In this document: in pieces, positions 43,317 through 50,814 of the stretch
Layout: every line of letters starts with the position of its first letter
How positions within the stretch are numbered: position 1 is the stretch's first letter
From: Alkalihalobacillus sp. FSL W8-0930
GTDB taxonomy: Bacteria; Bacillota; Bacilli; Bacillales; Bacillaceae_D
Length of the DNA: 64,000 nucleotides
Direction: 5' to 3'
Assembly (NCBI GenBank): GCA_037965595.1
Contig: CP150183.1
Span: 1,240,001-1,304,000, forward strand
The notes under the pieces: generated by a model
The model's input: only the letters and a program-made list of their open reading frames with translations
Database searches by the model: none
What the model was told of the DNA's origin: nothing
Translations under genes and position numbers: made by a program

Positions 43317-45032
43317 GTGGAGGAGAAGTATTTAGAATTGAGAGCATTTTTGTATGAACGTGAGGAGCAGTTATCCGTGCCTTTTAATCACGATATGGTA
43401 GAAGGATTATGGTTTTGTACGAGGAGGAATGTCAAACGTATTCTTAAGCAAATGGAAGCTGAGGGTTACTTTCAATACGTGCCAGGAAAAGGTCGGGGAC
43501 ATTATTCTGTATTAACATTTCATCAACCATTTAGAGATGAAGTTGAACACTATGTTAAAAAGTACGTACAATCAAATAATCTGGATCAGCTTGCCTTCAT
43601 TTTGAGATTGCCTATACCTAAGCCATGGATCATTGATGTTTCAGCAGATTTTCAAAGGTTATTAGGCTTCAAGCGAAGTGAAGAGTCCAAAGACATTCTA
43701 TATACCTTCAAATCACGTGAAATAACCACTCTTGATCCAACGCTATCAGCCATTGCTCTGGAGGTACACCTAATTAGGCAGCTCGGAGACACACTCGTTC
43801 AGTTCGATACAGACCAGTCTCGGATCATCCCGCATCTAGCGCACCACTTTAAAGTAGATCAATCAGAACAAATCTATACCTTTTACCTTCGTAAAGATAT
43901 TTACTTTCACAACATGGAAAAATTGAGTAGTACAGATGTTGTTTCTACCATTCATAGACTTAAAAAGAGTAAGCGGTATTCCTGGCTTGTTGACTCGATA
44001 AAAGAAGTTAAAGCGGAGTCGCCTTTTAAAGTGAGCTTTCATTTACGAAAGAAAAATGCTCTCTTTTTACATATGCTTTCTACACCCACGCTCGTTATAT
44101 TACCTGAGTTTACCTCATTTAATGAGCATGAGTGGATTGGAACAGGACCATTTATGTTAAAGGAAAGAACAAGGACAAAGTTAGTATTGCAAGCATTCGA
44201 GCATTATTTTAAAGAACGAGCGTTAATAGATGAAGTGCATTTTCACACCATTTCTAAGGACGCAGAAGATAGTATGTACTTACAGCATGTGCCGGAACAG
44301 ACGAGTCAGCCTGAAGAGTATTCAGTACATGATATGTGTGTGGTTAGTTTATTGTTTAATCAGCAGTCAAATCAGTTGCTTCAGAATACATATCTTAGAG
44401 AAGCCATTTTTCATTTATTAGACATTTCAAAATTAGCAGCGGACTTATCATTTGAAGTGAAAGAAGCAAGTACCTTTAGCGAAGAACGTTCGACACAGCT
44501 TTTAAAACAAAAACATCTCATACCAGATTTACTGAGTCGATCTAATTATAATGGTGAAGTACTAAAAGTAGGTTATCTTAAAAATGAATTAACTGAACGA
44601 GAAGCATTGTGGTTGATTCAGGAAGCAAGAGAATTTGGCATAAACCTGATTCTAAATCCAATTGCTCATGAGCAGTTTTATGAACCCATGATCATGAATG
44701 AGGTAGATCTCCTTTTCATGAAAGTAGTCTTTTCTCCTGATTGGCATTTATCGTTTTTAAGTATGTTTAAAAATGAGCAGCTCTATTTTCTGCCCTACTT
44801 ACAAGAAACGGATAAACATAAATTATTAAATATGATTAGATCATTTGAAGAATCCACCTCTTATCAGAATAGAGAACAAATCATTAATGATGTTGAACTC
44901 TATTTAAAAGAAGGATACCACCTAGTTTTTTTATATCATCCAGTTATAAAAAGAAAATTAGATCCTATTATTCAGGATGCTAGCCATCATTCGTTTGGGC
45001 ATTTGGATTTCAGTAAATTGTGGTTGTCATAA
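43317..45032 (+). CDS. SgrR-like regulator with solute-binding domain
   Basis: The 571-residue protein joins an N-terminal winged-helix region (about 1-100, FNHDMVEGLWFCTRRNVKRILKQMEAEGY) to a family 5 solute-binding domain (about 125-560, RQLGDTLVQFDTDQSRIIPHLAHHFKV, SSTDVVSTIHRLKKS, GTGPFMLKERTRTKLVLQAFEHYF). It has no signal peptide, as in SgrR, so the domain senses ligand in the cytoplasm. The start GTG lies after AGGAAGGTG. It probably regulates the divergent exporter. Confidence 0.85.
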   Translation: MEEKYLELRAFLYEREEQLSVPFNHDMVEGLWFCTRRNVKRILKQMEAEGYFQYVPGKGRGHYSVLTFHQPFRDEVEHYVKKYVQSNNLDQLAFILRLPIPKPWIIDVSADFQRLLGFKRSEESKDILYTFKSREITTLDPTLSAIALEVHLIRQLGDTLVQFDTDQSRIIPHLAHHFKVDQSEQIYTFYLRKDIYFHNMEKLSSTDVVSTIHRLKKSKRYSWLVDSIKEVKAESPFKVSFHLRKKNALFLHMLSTPTLVILPEFTSFNEHEWIGTGPFMLKERTRTKLVLQAFEHYFKERALIDEVHFHTISKDAEDSMYLQHVPEQTSQPEEYSVHDMCVVSLLFNQQSNQLLQNTYLREAIFHLLDISKLAADLSFEVKEASTFSEERSTQLLKQKHLIPDLLSRSNYNGEVLKVGYLKNELTEREALWLIQEAREFGINLILNPIAHEQFYEPMIMNEVDLLFMKVVFSPDWHLSFLSMFKNEQLYFLPYLQETDKHKLLNMIRSFEESTSYQNREQIINDVELYLKEGYHLVFLYHPVIKRKLDPIIQDASHHSFGHLDFSKLWLS

Positions 45033-45049
45033 AAAGGGGAGTGAATAGT

Positions 45050-45418
45050 GTGGTTGAATCAGCACTTAGGGAGTACATTAGAGCAACCAATACCCATGAT
45101 TTTAAAGAGGTCGCAAAATGCCTGCATCCAAGTGCGATGTATTGGTTTAGTGATGAAACATGTACTAGTTTAGAAGACATTAAAATGTACTTTGAACGTG
45201 CTTGGAAGGCCATGCCTGATGAAGTATATCGAGCAAATGAAATTGTATGGCTCTCTAAGGATATGAAGAGTGCAAGCTGTACGTACTCATACCACTACGA
45301 GGGGCACATCAATGGCATTTTAACAGTTGGTAATGGCAGAGCTACAAACGTATTCATTTTTGTTGAAGATCAATGGAAGCTCATTCACGAGCATTTAAGT
45401 CCGTCACCGAATGAGTAA
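45050..45418 (+). CDS. SnoaL/NTF2-like protein
   Basis: The 122-residue alpha+beta protein (LREYIRATNTHDFKEVAKCLHPSAMYWFSDETC... GRATNVFIFVEDQWKLIHEHLS) has the pattern of SnoaL-like or ketosteroid-isomerase-like folds. GGGGAGTG precedes GTG 45050, 17 bases after the regulator, so it could be in the same transcript. The last 38 bases overlap the converging nucleotidyltransferase gene. The role is unknown. Confidence 0.78.
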   Translation: MVESALREYIRATNTHDFKEVAKCLHPSAMYWFSDETCTSLEDIKMYFERAWKAMPDEVYRANEIVWLSKDMKSASCTYSYHYEGHINGILTVGNGRATNVFIFVEDQWKLIHEHLSPSPNE

Positions 45419-45941
45419 GCACTTGATGGATTCTATCAACTATAGATGGCGGTAGTGGCTGCGTCAGTGCATTTTGTAAAAGGGTTGGCTTTAATACGCC
45501 ATGCTTTTGAAAGTAATCTTCAATTAAAAGCGCTTTACTTTCTCTGTTCGGCATAAGCAGGTAAAGAACATACCAGTCTTCGAGCGAACTAAGTGGACAT
45601 GGGAAGCGTTCTGATATTTCTACGTGTAGAGGACTGATATACATACCTATTTCATGCTTAACGCCAAAGTCAGCCATGACGTCTACGCCGATTCCATTTA
45701 TACGAAACTGAGAAAAGTAAGTAGAAAAAAGGTGAGGATGACTAGACTTTGGTTGTTGCTTTTCACCTAATGTCTCTAGTACTTGAAGAAGTCTGGGTGC
45801 ATCACTTTCTGTTACTAACAAATCAATATCATTTGGAGTCGTTTCAAGTCCTCGAATTGAAAGCATAAGTGATCCGCCTACTGCCCATGTTATGTTGTGG
45901 TTATTCAGTTGTTCGGTGATCTTCAGTAAAGTAGGTTCCAT
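45381..45941 (-). CDS. MNT/MINTYCHR-type nucleotidyltransferase-fold protein
   Basis: The 186-residue protein starts LLKITEQLNNHNITWAVGGSLMLSIRGLETTPNDIDLLV, which is the GGS-x-D-x-D motif of the polymerase-beta nucleotidyltransferase fold. The rest resembles proteins of unknown function in Bacillus that lie beside hydrolases. No antitoxin-like HEPN partner is adjacent. TAGGAGG followed by three ATGs makes the third (45941) the best start. It follows the HAD gene by 10 bases. Confidence 0.72.
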   Translation of the reverse strand: MEPTLLKITEQLNNHNITWAVGGSLMLSIRGLETTPNDIDLLVTESDAPRLLQVLETLGEKQQPKSSHPHLFSTYFSQFRINGIGVDVMADFGVKHEIGMYISPLHVEISERFPCPLSSLEDWYVLYLLMPNRESKALLIEDYFQKHGVLKPTLLQNALTQPLPPSIVDRIHQVLTHSVTDLNARE

Positions 45942-45951
45942 CATCATCCTC

Positions 45952-46728
45952 CTAAACAGGTAATACTCCATACTTTTGTAAAGCAAGCGTAATTCCGTCT
46001 TCAGTCGAGGACGTGGTCACAAAGTCAGCGATAGATTTTAGCTGATCGTTTCCATTCCCCATAGCAATGCCCGTTCCAACTGTTTTGATCATTTCTACAT
46101 CATTTGAGCCATCTCCAAAAGCAATCGCCTCGGATGCTTTAATACCAAAGTAAGAAAGTACGTTCTTGATAGCAATTGATTTATCAACATCCTCTTGTAG
46201 AACATTACAAATAGAAGAGTGCCAGCGACTAAACATAAGCTCTGGGAATCTTTCTTCAAAATGCTTACTGCCAGCCTGATCTTCGTATAAACACATTAAG
46301 TATACATCTTTTTCGTGAATCAATGGATCATGCTCAGGATAGTCATCTAACAACAATGTTTCATACAGTGCCGTTTGAATTCTCTCATTTTTAACCCCGT
46401 TCATGCTGAGCCCTTCAGTAAAAAACAATAGCCCAGAATCATGGTGTTTTGCATAGTCATGAACATCTCTTAAGACATTTGAGTCTAATACATTTTTATG
46501 AATCACGGTTTCCTTATGTTTTACGTACGCACCATTTGCTGTAATAAAGGTTTGGATGCCCAAGTTTATCAATTGGTTACACATAGACAAAGGCCGTCCG
46601 GTAGCTGCAACAACATGAATTCCACGATTAATTAGTGCTCGCACAGTATGCTGTGTGTTTATAGGAATAGTGCCATCTCTATGGTCCGTTAACGTTCCAT
46701 CTACATCAAAGAAAACAATCTTCTGCAC
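45952..46728 (-). CDS. Cof-type HAD hydrolase
   Basis: The 258-residue sugar-phosphatase-like hydrolase has HAD motif I IVFFDVDGTLTDH, motif II VVAATGRPLS, the C2 cap, and motifs III/IV KASEAIAFGDGSNDVEMI. Length and cap type fit the Cof/YcsE group, which acts on small phosphates such as sugar phosphates or pyrimidine intermediates. AAAAGGAG is 9 bases before GTG 46728; the in-frame GTG at 46755 precedes the ribosome site. It is likely cotranscribed with the nucleotidyltransferase gene. Confidence 0.88.
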   Translation of the reverse strand: MQKIVFFDVDGTLTDHRDGTIPINTQHTVRALINRGIHVVAATGRPLSMCNQLINLGIQTFITANGAYVKHKETVIHKNVLDSNVLRDVHDYAKHHDSGLLFFTEGLSMNGVKNERIQTALYETLLLDDYPEHDPLIHEKDVYLMCLYEDQAGSKHFEERFPELMFSRWHSSICNVLQEDVDKSIAIKNVLSYFGIKASEAIAFGDGSNDVEMIKTVGTGIAMGNGNDQLKSIADFVTTSSTEDGITLALQKYGVLPV

Positions 46729-46816
46729 GGCGAATCTCTCCTTTTTAGCGGTCACTCTATTTATACCACTTGTGATAAAATTAGGAAATGGAATTAAGAG
46801 AAAGGGAGAGATACAA

Positions 46817-47386
46817 ATGAGACCTGAATTAACAAAAAATTGTCGAGTAGAAGAATTTAAACAATACTATTGGCTAAAGGAAGAGTTGCAAACGTTTTGT
46901 AGAGAGCATGGATTGAGTGCTTCTGGTTCAAAGCAAGAAATTTCAACCCGCATCCTACACTTTCTAGAGACAGGTGAAATTTTGAAGCCTCAAAGAAAGG
47001 CAAACGTTCGTAAAACGACTTTGAGTACTCATGCATTAAGCTTGGATACGGTAATTACACAGGATCATCGATGCAGTCAAGAGGTACGAGCTTTCTTTAA
47101 ATCAGTGATTCCTTCTTTTCATTTTTCTACAGCTATTCAATCATACTTCAAAACAAACGTAGGAAAAACGTATCGTGATGTGGTGGAATATTGGTATGAG
47201 GAGGACAAGCGTAAGAAGGATCCATCTTATAAAAAAGAGATATCTCCGCAGTTTGAATACAACCAGTATATTCGCGATTATTTTGCTGATCCGGCAAACA
47301 AGGGGAAAAGCCGGGAAGAAGCAATCAAAGGCTGGAAGAGGATGAAGCAGACTCCAGGGAGTAATAAATATCTATTTAAAAAGTGA
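46817..47386 (+). CDS. SAP-domain protein with DUF6434
   Basis: The 189-residue protein contains a SAP-like helix-extension-helix (YYWLKEELQTFCREHGLSASGSKQEISTRILHFLETG, about 15-50), usually nucleic-acid binding, a basic linker, and a C-terminal domain (FFKSVIPSFHFSTAIQSYFKTNVGKTYRDVVEYW...GKSREEAIKGWKRMK) known as DUF6434. Function unknown. AAAGGGAGAG precedes ATG 46817; the open frame further upstream lies antisense to the HAD gene and is ignored. Confidence 0.8.
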   Translation: MRPELTKNCRVEEFKQYYWLKEELQTFCREHGLSASGSKQEISTRILHFLETGEILKPQRKANVRKTTLSTHALSLDTVITQDHRCSQEVRAFFKSVIPSFHFSTAIQSYFKTNVGKTYRDVVEYWYEEDKRKKDPSYKKEISPQFEYNQYIRDYFADPANKGKSREEAIKGWKRMKQTPGSNKYLFKK

Positions 47387-47449
47387 AACGCTCTCACTCC
47401 ACAATACGTAAATACTCATAGAAGGTGATTCTTTGTAGGAATGAGACGA

Positions 47450-47839
47450 ATGAAGGCAGAGTACTTTGGTGATACCGCAGAAAGCTTACAGAACACTACG
47501 TTCTCAAAAATGGTAGGTGGAAGGATTCATCCGAGCTATCGATTTCGGTTTAGTGGGTCAATTGAATTAAAAGAGGATCAATTATTGATTGAGAATTGGG
47601 ATGACCTTAATCTAAAAGACATCAACTCAATTTCATGTACATTTGATAAGAATTTCACTAGGTTCACAACTAACTATGATATACGGTTAGGTGTCTTCAC
47701 AAAGGGTGAGCCTTTAATCATCCAAACCGATCAGCAAACTTATTATCTAATGATCAATTGGAGCTTCTTTTCAGGATTTATAGATAACCAAGAATGGTTT
47801 CGTTGTCTAAATAAGAATATTGGGAAGTCATATTTATAG
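47450..47839 (+). CDS. Hypothetical protein, possibly PH-like fold
   Basis: The roughly 129-residue protein is beta-rich with one C-terminal helix (MKAEYFGDTAESLQNTTFSKMVGGRIHPSYRFRFSGSIELKEDQLLIENW...). I do not recognise a family; the strand pattern would fit a PH-like or YvbH-type barrel. The start could be ATG 47441 or 47450, and the second has AGGA at a better distance. It stands alone between the SAP gene and a convergent small membrane gene. Confidence 0.6.
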   Translation: MKAEYFGDTAESLQNTTFSKMVGGRIHPSYRFRFSGSIELKEDQLLIENWDDLNLKDINSISCTFDKNFTRFTTNYDIRLGVFTKGEPLIIQTDQQTYYLMINWSFFSGFIDNQEWFRCLNKNIGKSYL

Positions 47840-47853
47840 AAAATACTTTTCGA

Positions 47854-48156
47854 TCAAACGGTTTCCTCTCTATCCTTCTTAAATTTATCCCTAAACAACT
47901 TAATAATCGCAAAGACTAAAAAGTATCCTGCAGCAGAAAGCAACCATTCAACAAGTTGAAAGGAAATACTTTGAAAAGTAAATAGCTCCCACCTGGCTGG
48001 CTCTTCACCTTCAAAACTATAATAATCCATAAACTGAACGGGGAATCCGTACGAAATGGTTGTCATATGTTCGGTTACATATCGACTGGGTGGAGCGATT
48101 AAGACTGAAATCAATGCTAGACCTAAACAAATTAAATAGATTCGACCTAAAGACAT
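47854..48156 (-). CDS. Small membrane protein, unknown function
   Basis: The 100-residue protein has a helix at the N terminus (IYLICLGLALISVLIAPP), an outside loop (SRYVTEHMTTISYGFPVQFMDYYSFEGEEPARWELFTF) and a second helix near the C terminus before a basic tail. AAGGGTGATCCT precedes ATG 48156. No family recognised. The divergent gene at 48208 also codes for a membrane protein. Confidence 0.65.
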   Translation of the reverse strand: MSLGRIYLICLGLALISVLIAPPSRYVTEHMTTISYGFPVQFMDYYSFEGEEPARWELFTFQSISFQLVEWLLSAAGYFLVFAIIKLFRDKFKKDREETV

Positions 48157-48207
48157 AGGATCACCCTTTTTGTTTTTTAACAAATTTGATCAAGGAGAGA
48201 CAGAAAA

Positions 48208-48471
48208 ATGAGTCAATGGCGTAAAAGAGATCTCATCATTCGACTAGTAATTGGCTTACCACTTATTACAATTTTACTCATCTATATGAGCATCGCCGGT
48301 GAACATTCATTTCCAGCTAGTAATTATATTGTTTCATTTGGACTTTTATTTTTATTTGTTGCATTAAGCATTAATTCATGGATGCATGAGAAATACGAAC
48401 GTGCAATGTGGGGATTTATTTTAAGCGGTTTGTTTCTTATCTTCCTTCTGGTTACTATTTTTTCATTATAA
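48208..48471 (+). CDS. Small membrane protein, unknown function
   Basis: The 87-residue protein has three hydrophobic segments (LPLITILLIYMSIAG, YIVSFGLLFLFVALSI, WGFILSGLFLIFLLVTIFSL) and a basic start. AAGGAGAGAC precedes the ATG. It is likely an integral membrane protein; I do not recognise the family. Confidence 0.65.
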   Translation: MSQWRKRDLIIRLVIGLPLITILLIYMSIAGEHSFPASNYIVSFGLLFLFVALSINSWMHEKYERAMWGFILSGLFLIFLLVTIFSL

Positions 48472-48562
48472 CAGACATTAAGGGATAATAAGCCAAAATG
48501 TGTGAATTGTAAGGGGGAGACCTGTTAAGCTAACAATAACTTATTGAAAAGAAGGGGATTAC

Positions 48563-50041
48563 ATGTCTAAACAAGATCTTGGTCATCACGTAGGCTGGAA
48601 TTTCGACAATACGTATATTCAGTTGCCGCAGAATTTTTATAGCCTTTTGGAACCGAATGCTGTAAAAGAGCCTGATCTCGTTTTACTAAACGAGAGCCTT
48701 GCGAATTCGCTAGGACTTCAATTGAATCATCTCAAAGAGAAAGAGCAGGTAAACGTGTTAGCCGGAAATGAAATTCCTGAAGGAGGCCATGCATTAGCAC
48801 AAGCGTATGCAGGACACCAATTCGGAAATTTCACCATGTTAGGTGATGGACGAGCTCTACTAATCGGTGAACACATCACACCTGAGGGAGAACGTTTTGA
48901 TCTTCAGCTCAAAGGGTCCGGACGAACAGTTTTCTCAAGAGGCGGAGATGGACGGGCTGCCCTTGGACCCATGTTAAGAGAGTATGTGATCAGTGAAGCA
49001 ATGCACTCCTTAGGCATACCTACGACCAGAAGTCTCGCTGTCGTAACAACTGGTGAACTCGTTCTTCGTGAGATTGGCTTACCAGGAGCTGTTATGACCC
49101 GAGTAGCCTCCAGTCACCTTAGAGTGGGTACCTTTCAATATGCAGCAGCTAAAGGAAACGTAGAAGAGTTAAAGAAATTAGCTGATTATGCGATCCAACG
49201 TCACAATCCAGCTCTTGCATCAGAAGACAATCCTTACCTTGCATTTTATCGGGACGTTTTGAAGCGTCAGGCAAAGCTCATTGCCAAGTGGCAGTTGGTT
49301 GGATTTATTCATGGGGTTATGAACACTGATAACATGACAATTAGTGGGGAAACAATTGATTATGGACCATGCGCGTTTATGAACACGTATAAGCCAGATA
49401 CGGTCTTTAGCTCAATCGATGTTCAAGGAAGATACGCCTATGGAAATCAACCTTATATCGCAAATTGGAATTTGGCACGATTTGCAGAAACGCTACTGCC
49501 GCTTATTGAGGAAGACCAGGAAAAAGCAATTGAGCGTGTTCAGGAAGAGCTGGCTACGTTTAAAACAACGTATTTGAATTACTGGTATGAGGGGATGAGC
49601 AAGAAGCTTGGTCTATTTACCATTGAAGAGAGTGATCAAGAACGAATTGACCAGCTTCTCACCATAATGGAGTCTGTAGAGGCTGACTTTACAAATACAT
49701 TCAGATCATTGACTCTAGATGATCTGAGAGAAGAATCTGCACTCTCGTGCTCAAAAGAATTCTCTGGATGGCATAAGCAGTGGAAACAAAGACTGACACG
49801 TCAACCACAATCAATAGAAGAAGTGCAACAGCTTATGAAGCAGCATAATCCGGCGGTCATTCCTAGGAATCATCGCGTGGAGGAAGCATTAGATGCTGCT
49901 GTGGAAAAAGGCGACTATTCAGTATTAAACAAGCTCTTACATGTTTTAAAGGAACCATTCGCTTATTCATCTGAACAAGAAGCGTACAAACAAGGGCCGG
50001 GAGATGAAGGAAAAGACTATCGGACGTTCTGTGGAACGTGA
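48563..50041 (+). CDS. Protein adenylyltransferase SelO (YdiU family)
   Basis: The 492-residue pseudokinase transfers AMP to Ser, Thr or Tyr of target proteins in redox stress. Family blocks are complete: [68 protein letters not shown] and [25 protein letters not shown]. It ends in TFCGT as usual for the family, so it is full length. GAAGGGG precedes the ATG. It is monocistronic and followed by a repeat hairpin that may terminate it. Confidence 0.94.
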   Translation: MSKQDLGHHVGWNFDNTYIQLPQNFYSLLEPNAVKEPDLVLLNESLANSLGLQLNHLKEKEQVNVLAGNEIPEGGHALAQAYAGHQFGNFTMLGDGRALLIGEHITPEGERFDLQLKGSGRTVFSRGGDGRAALGPMLREYVISEAMHSLGIPTTRSLAVVTTGELVLREIGLPGAVMTRVASSHLRVGTFQYAAAKGNVEELKKLADYAIQRHNPALASEDNPYLAFYRDVLKRQAKLIAKWQLVGFIHGVMNTDNMTISGETIDYGPCAFMNTYKPDTVFSSIDVQGRYAYGNQPYIANWNLARFAETLLPLIEEDQEKAIERVQEELATFKTTYLNYWYEGMSKKLGLFTIEESDQERIDQLLTIMESVEADFTNTFRSLTLDDLREESALSCSKEFSGWHKQWKQRLTRQPQSIEEVQQLMKQHNPAVIPRNHRVEEALDAAVEKGDYSVLNKLLHVLKEPFAYSSEQEAYKQGPGDEGKDYRTFCGT

Positions 50042-50051
50042 AGGGAAAGAG

Positions 50052-50300
50052 TCTGGAACAAAACTATAAATTAATTTGAAAAGGCGAATGATTCGATTGC
50101 AGAATCATTCGCCTTTCGTGATTAAATTTGAACAAGCGGAGGAAGAACCCGATACTCCTACGGAACAGAACGCGGTGAAGACACTGTAGCGGTGCCCTTT
50201 CCGCGAAAGGGGCTGAGGCCGTTCCCGTGGAAAGCGAGGGATTCTTCTGTAGCGAATTATTTGCTATATTCGTGTTTTATCCGCTACATTCAAGTTATGC
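50052..50300. repeat. Dispersed intergenic repeat, copy A
   Basis: The segment starts with TCTGGAACAAAACTA, has a perfect hairpin AAAGGCGAATGATTC/GAATCATTCGCCTTT (50080-50116), and ends with AAGCGAGGGATTCT, TGTAGCG, TCGTGTTTTA and CTACATT. These blocks recur in order at 57114-57268. Copy A also holds a GC-rich stretch (about 50130-50235) with CTTTCCGCGAAAG that copy B lacks. No gene lies between 50042 and 50389. Confidence 0.8.
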
Positions 50301-50389
50301 CCCGACTTCTTTTTTGTTTTTCTATGCGATGGTGAATGGGTTAATATGTTAAAATGAGTGAACGATCTTGAAAAAAAGGAAGAGTGAAA

Positions 50390-50785
50390 ATGAAGAAAAA
50401 CATTTATGTTGTTGGAGCGGTCATTGTAAAAGAACAGCTTATTTTATGTGCACAGCGTGGAGACTCAAAAGCACTACCTTATATGTGGGAGTTTCCTGGA
50501 GGGAAAATAGAAGAGGGAGAAACTCCAGAAGAAGCGCTAGCGAGAGAAATTAAAGAAGAAATGAAGTGTGACATTAAAATAAACGATAAGATTGAAACGA
50601 CTGTTTATGAATATGATTTTGGCGTAGTTCATTTAACGACCTTTTACTGCGAATTAGTAAAGGGAACTCCTGTGTTAACCGAACATAACGAAATCCGGTG
50701 GTTACCTGCTTCAAGACTGCATGATTTAGACTGGGCACCAGCAGACATTCCTGCAATTGATAAGATAACAAAACAAATGTCATGA
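50390..50785 (+). CDS. MutT-type Nudix hydrolase
   Basis: The 131-residue protein has a complete Nudix box GGKIEEGETPEEALAREIKEEM (about 38-59), with VVGAVIVKEQLILCAQR before it and WLPASRLHDLDWAPADIPAI at the end, as in MutT-like 8-oxo-dGTPases or CTP pyrophosphohydrolases. AAAGGAAGA favours ATG 50390 over the GTG two codons earlier. It is 29 bases upstream of the helicase gene and probably cotranscribed with it. Confidence 0.92.
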   Translation: MKKNIYVVGAVIVKEQLILCAQRGDSKALPYMWEFPGGKIEEGETPEEALAREIKEEMKCDIKINDKIETTVYEYDFGVVHLTTFYCELVKGTPVLTEHNEIRWLPASRLHDLDWAPADIPAIDKITKQMS

Positions 50786-50814
50786 ACGTAAATACATAGT
50801 TAGGCAGGGTGCAT

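Noticed and set aside
45381-45941. HEPN-MNT toxin-antitoxin pair
   Set aside because: The nucleotidyltransferase-fold gene has no HEPN partner; its neighbour is a Cof-type phosphatase.
48563-50041. SelO gene might be truncated because the C terminus looked short
   Set aside because: The length (492) and terminal FCGT agree with complete family members.
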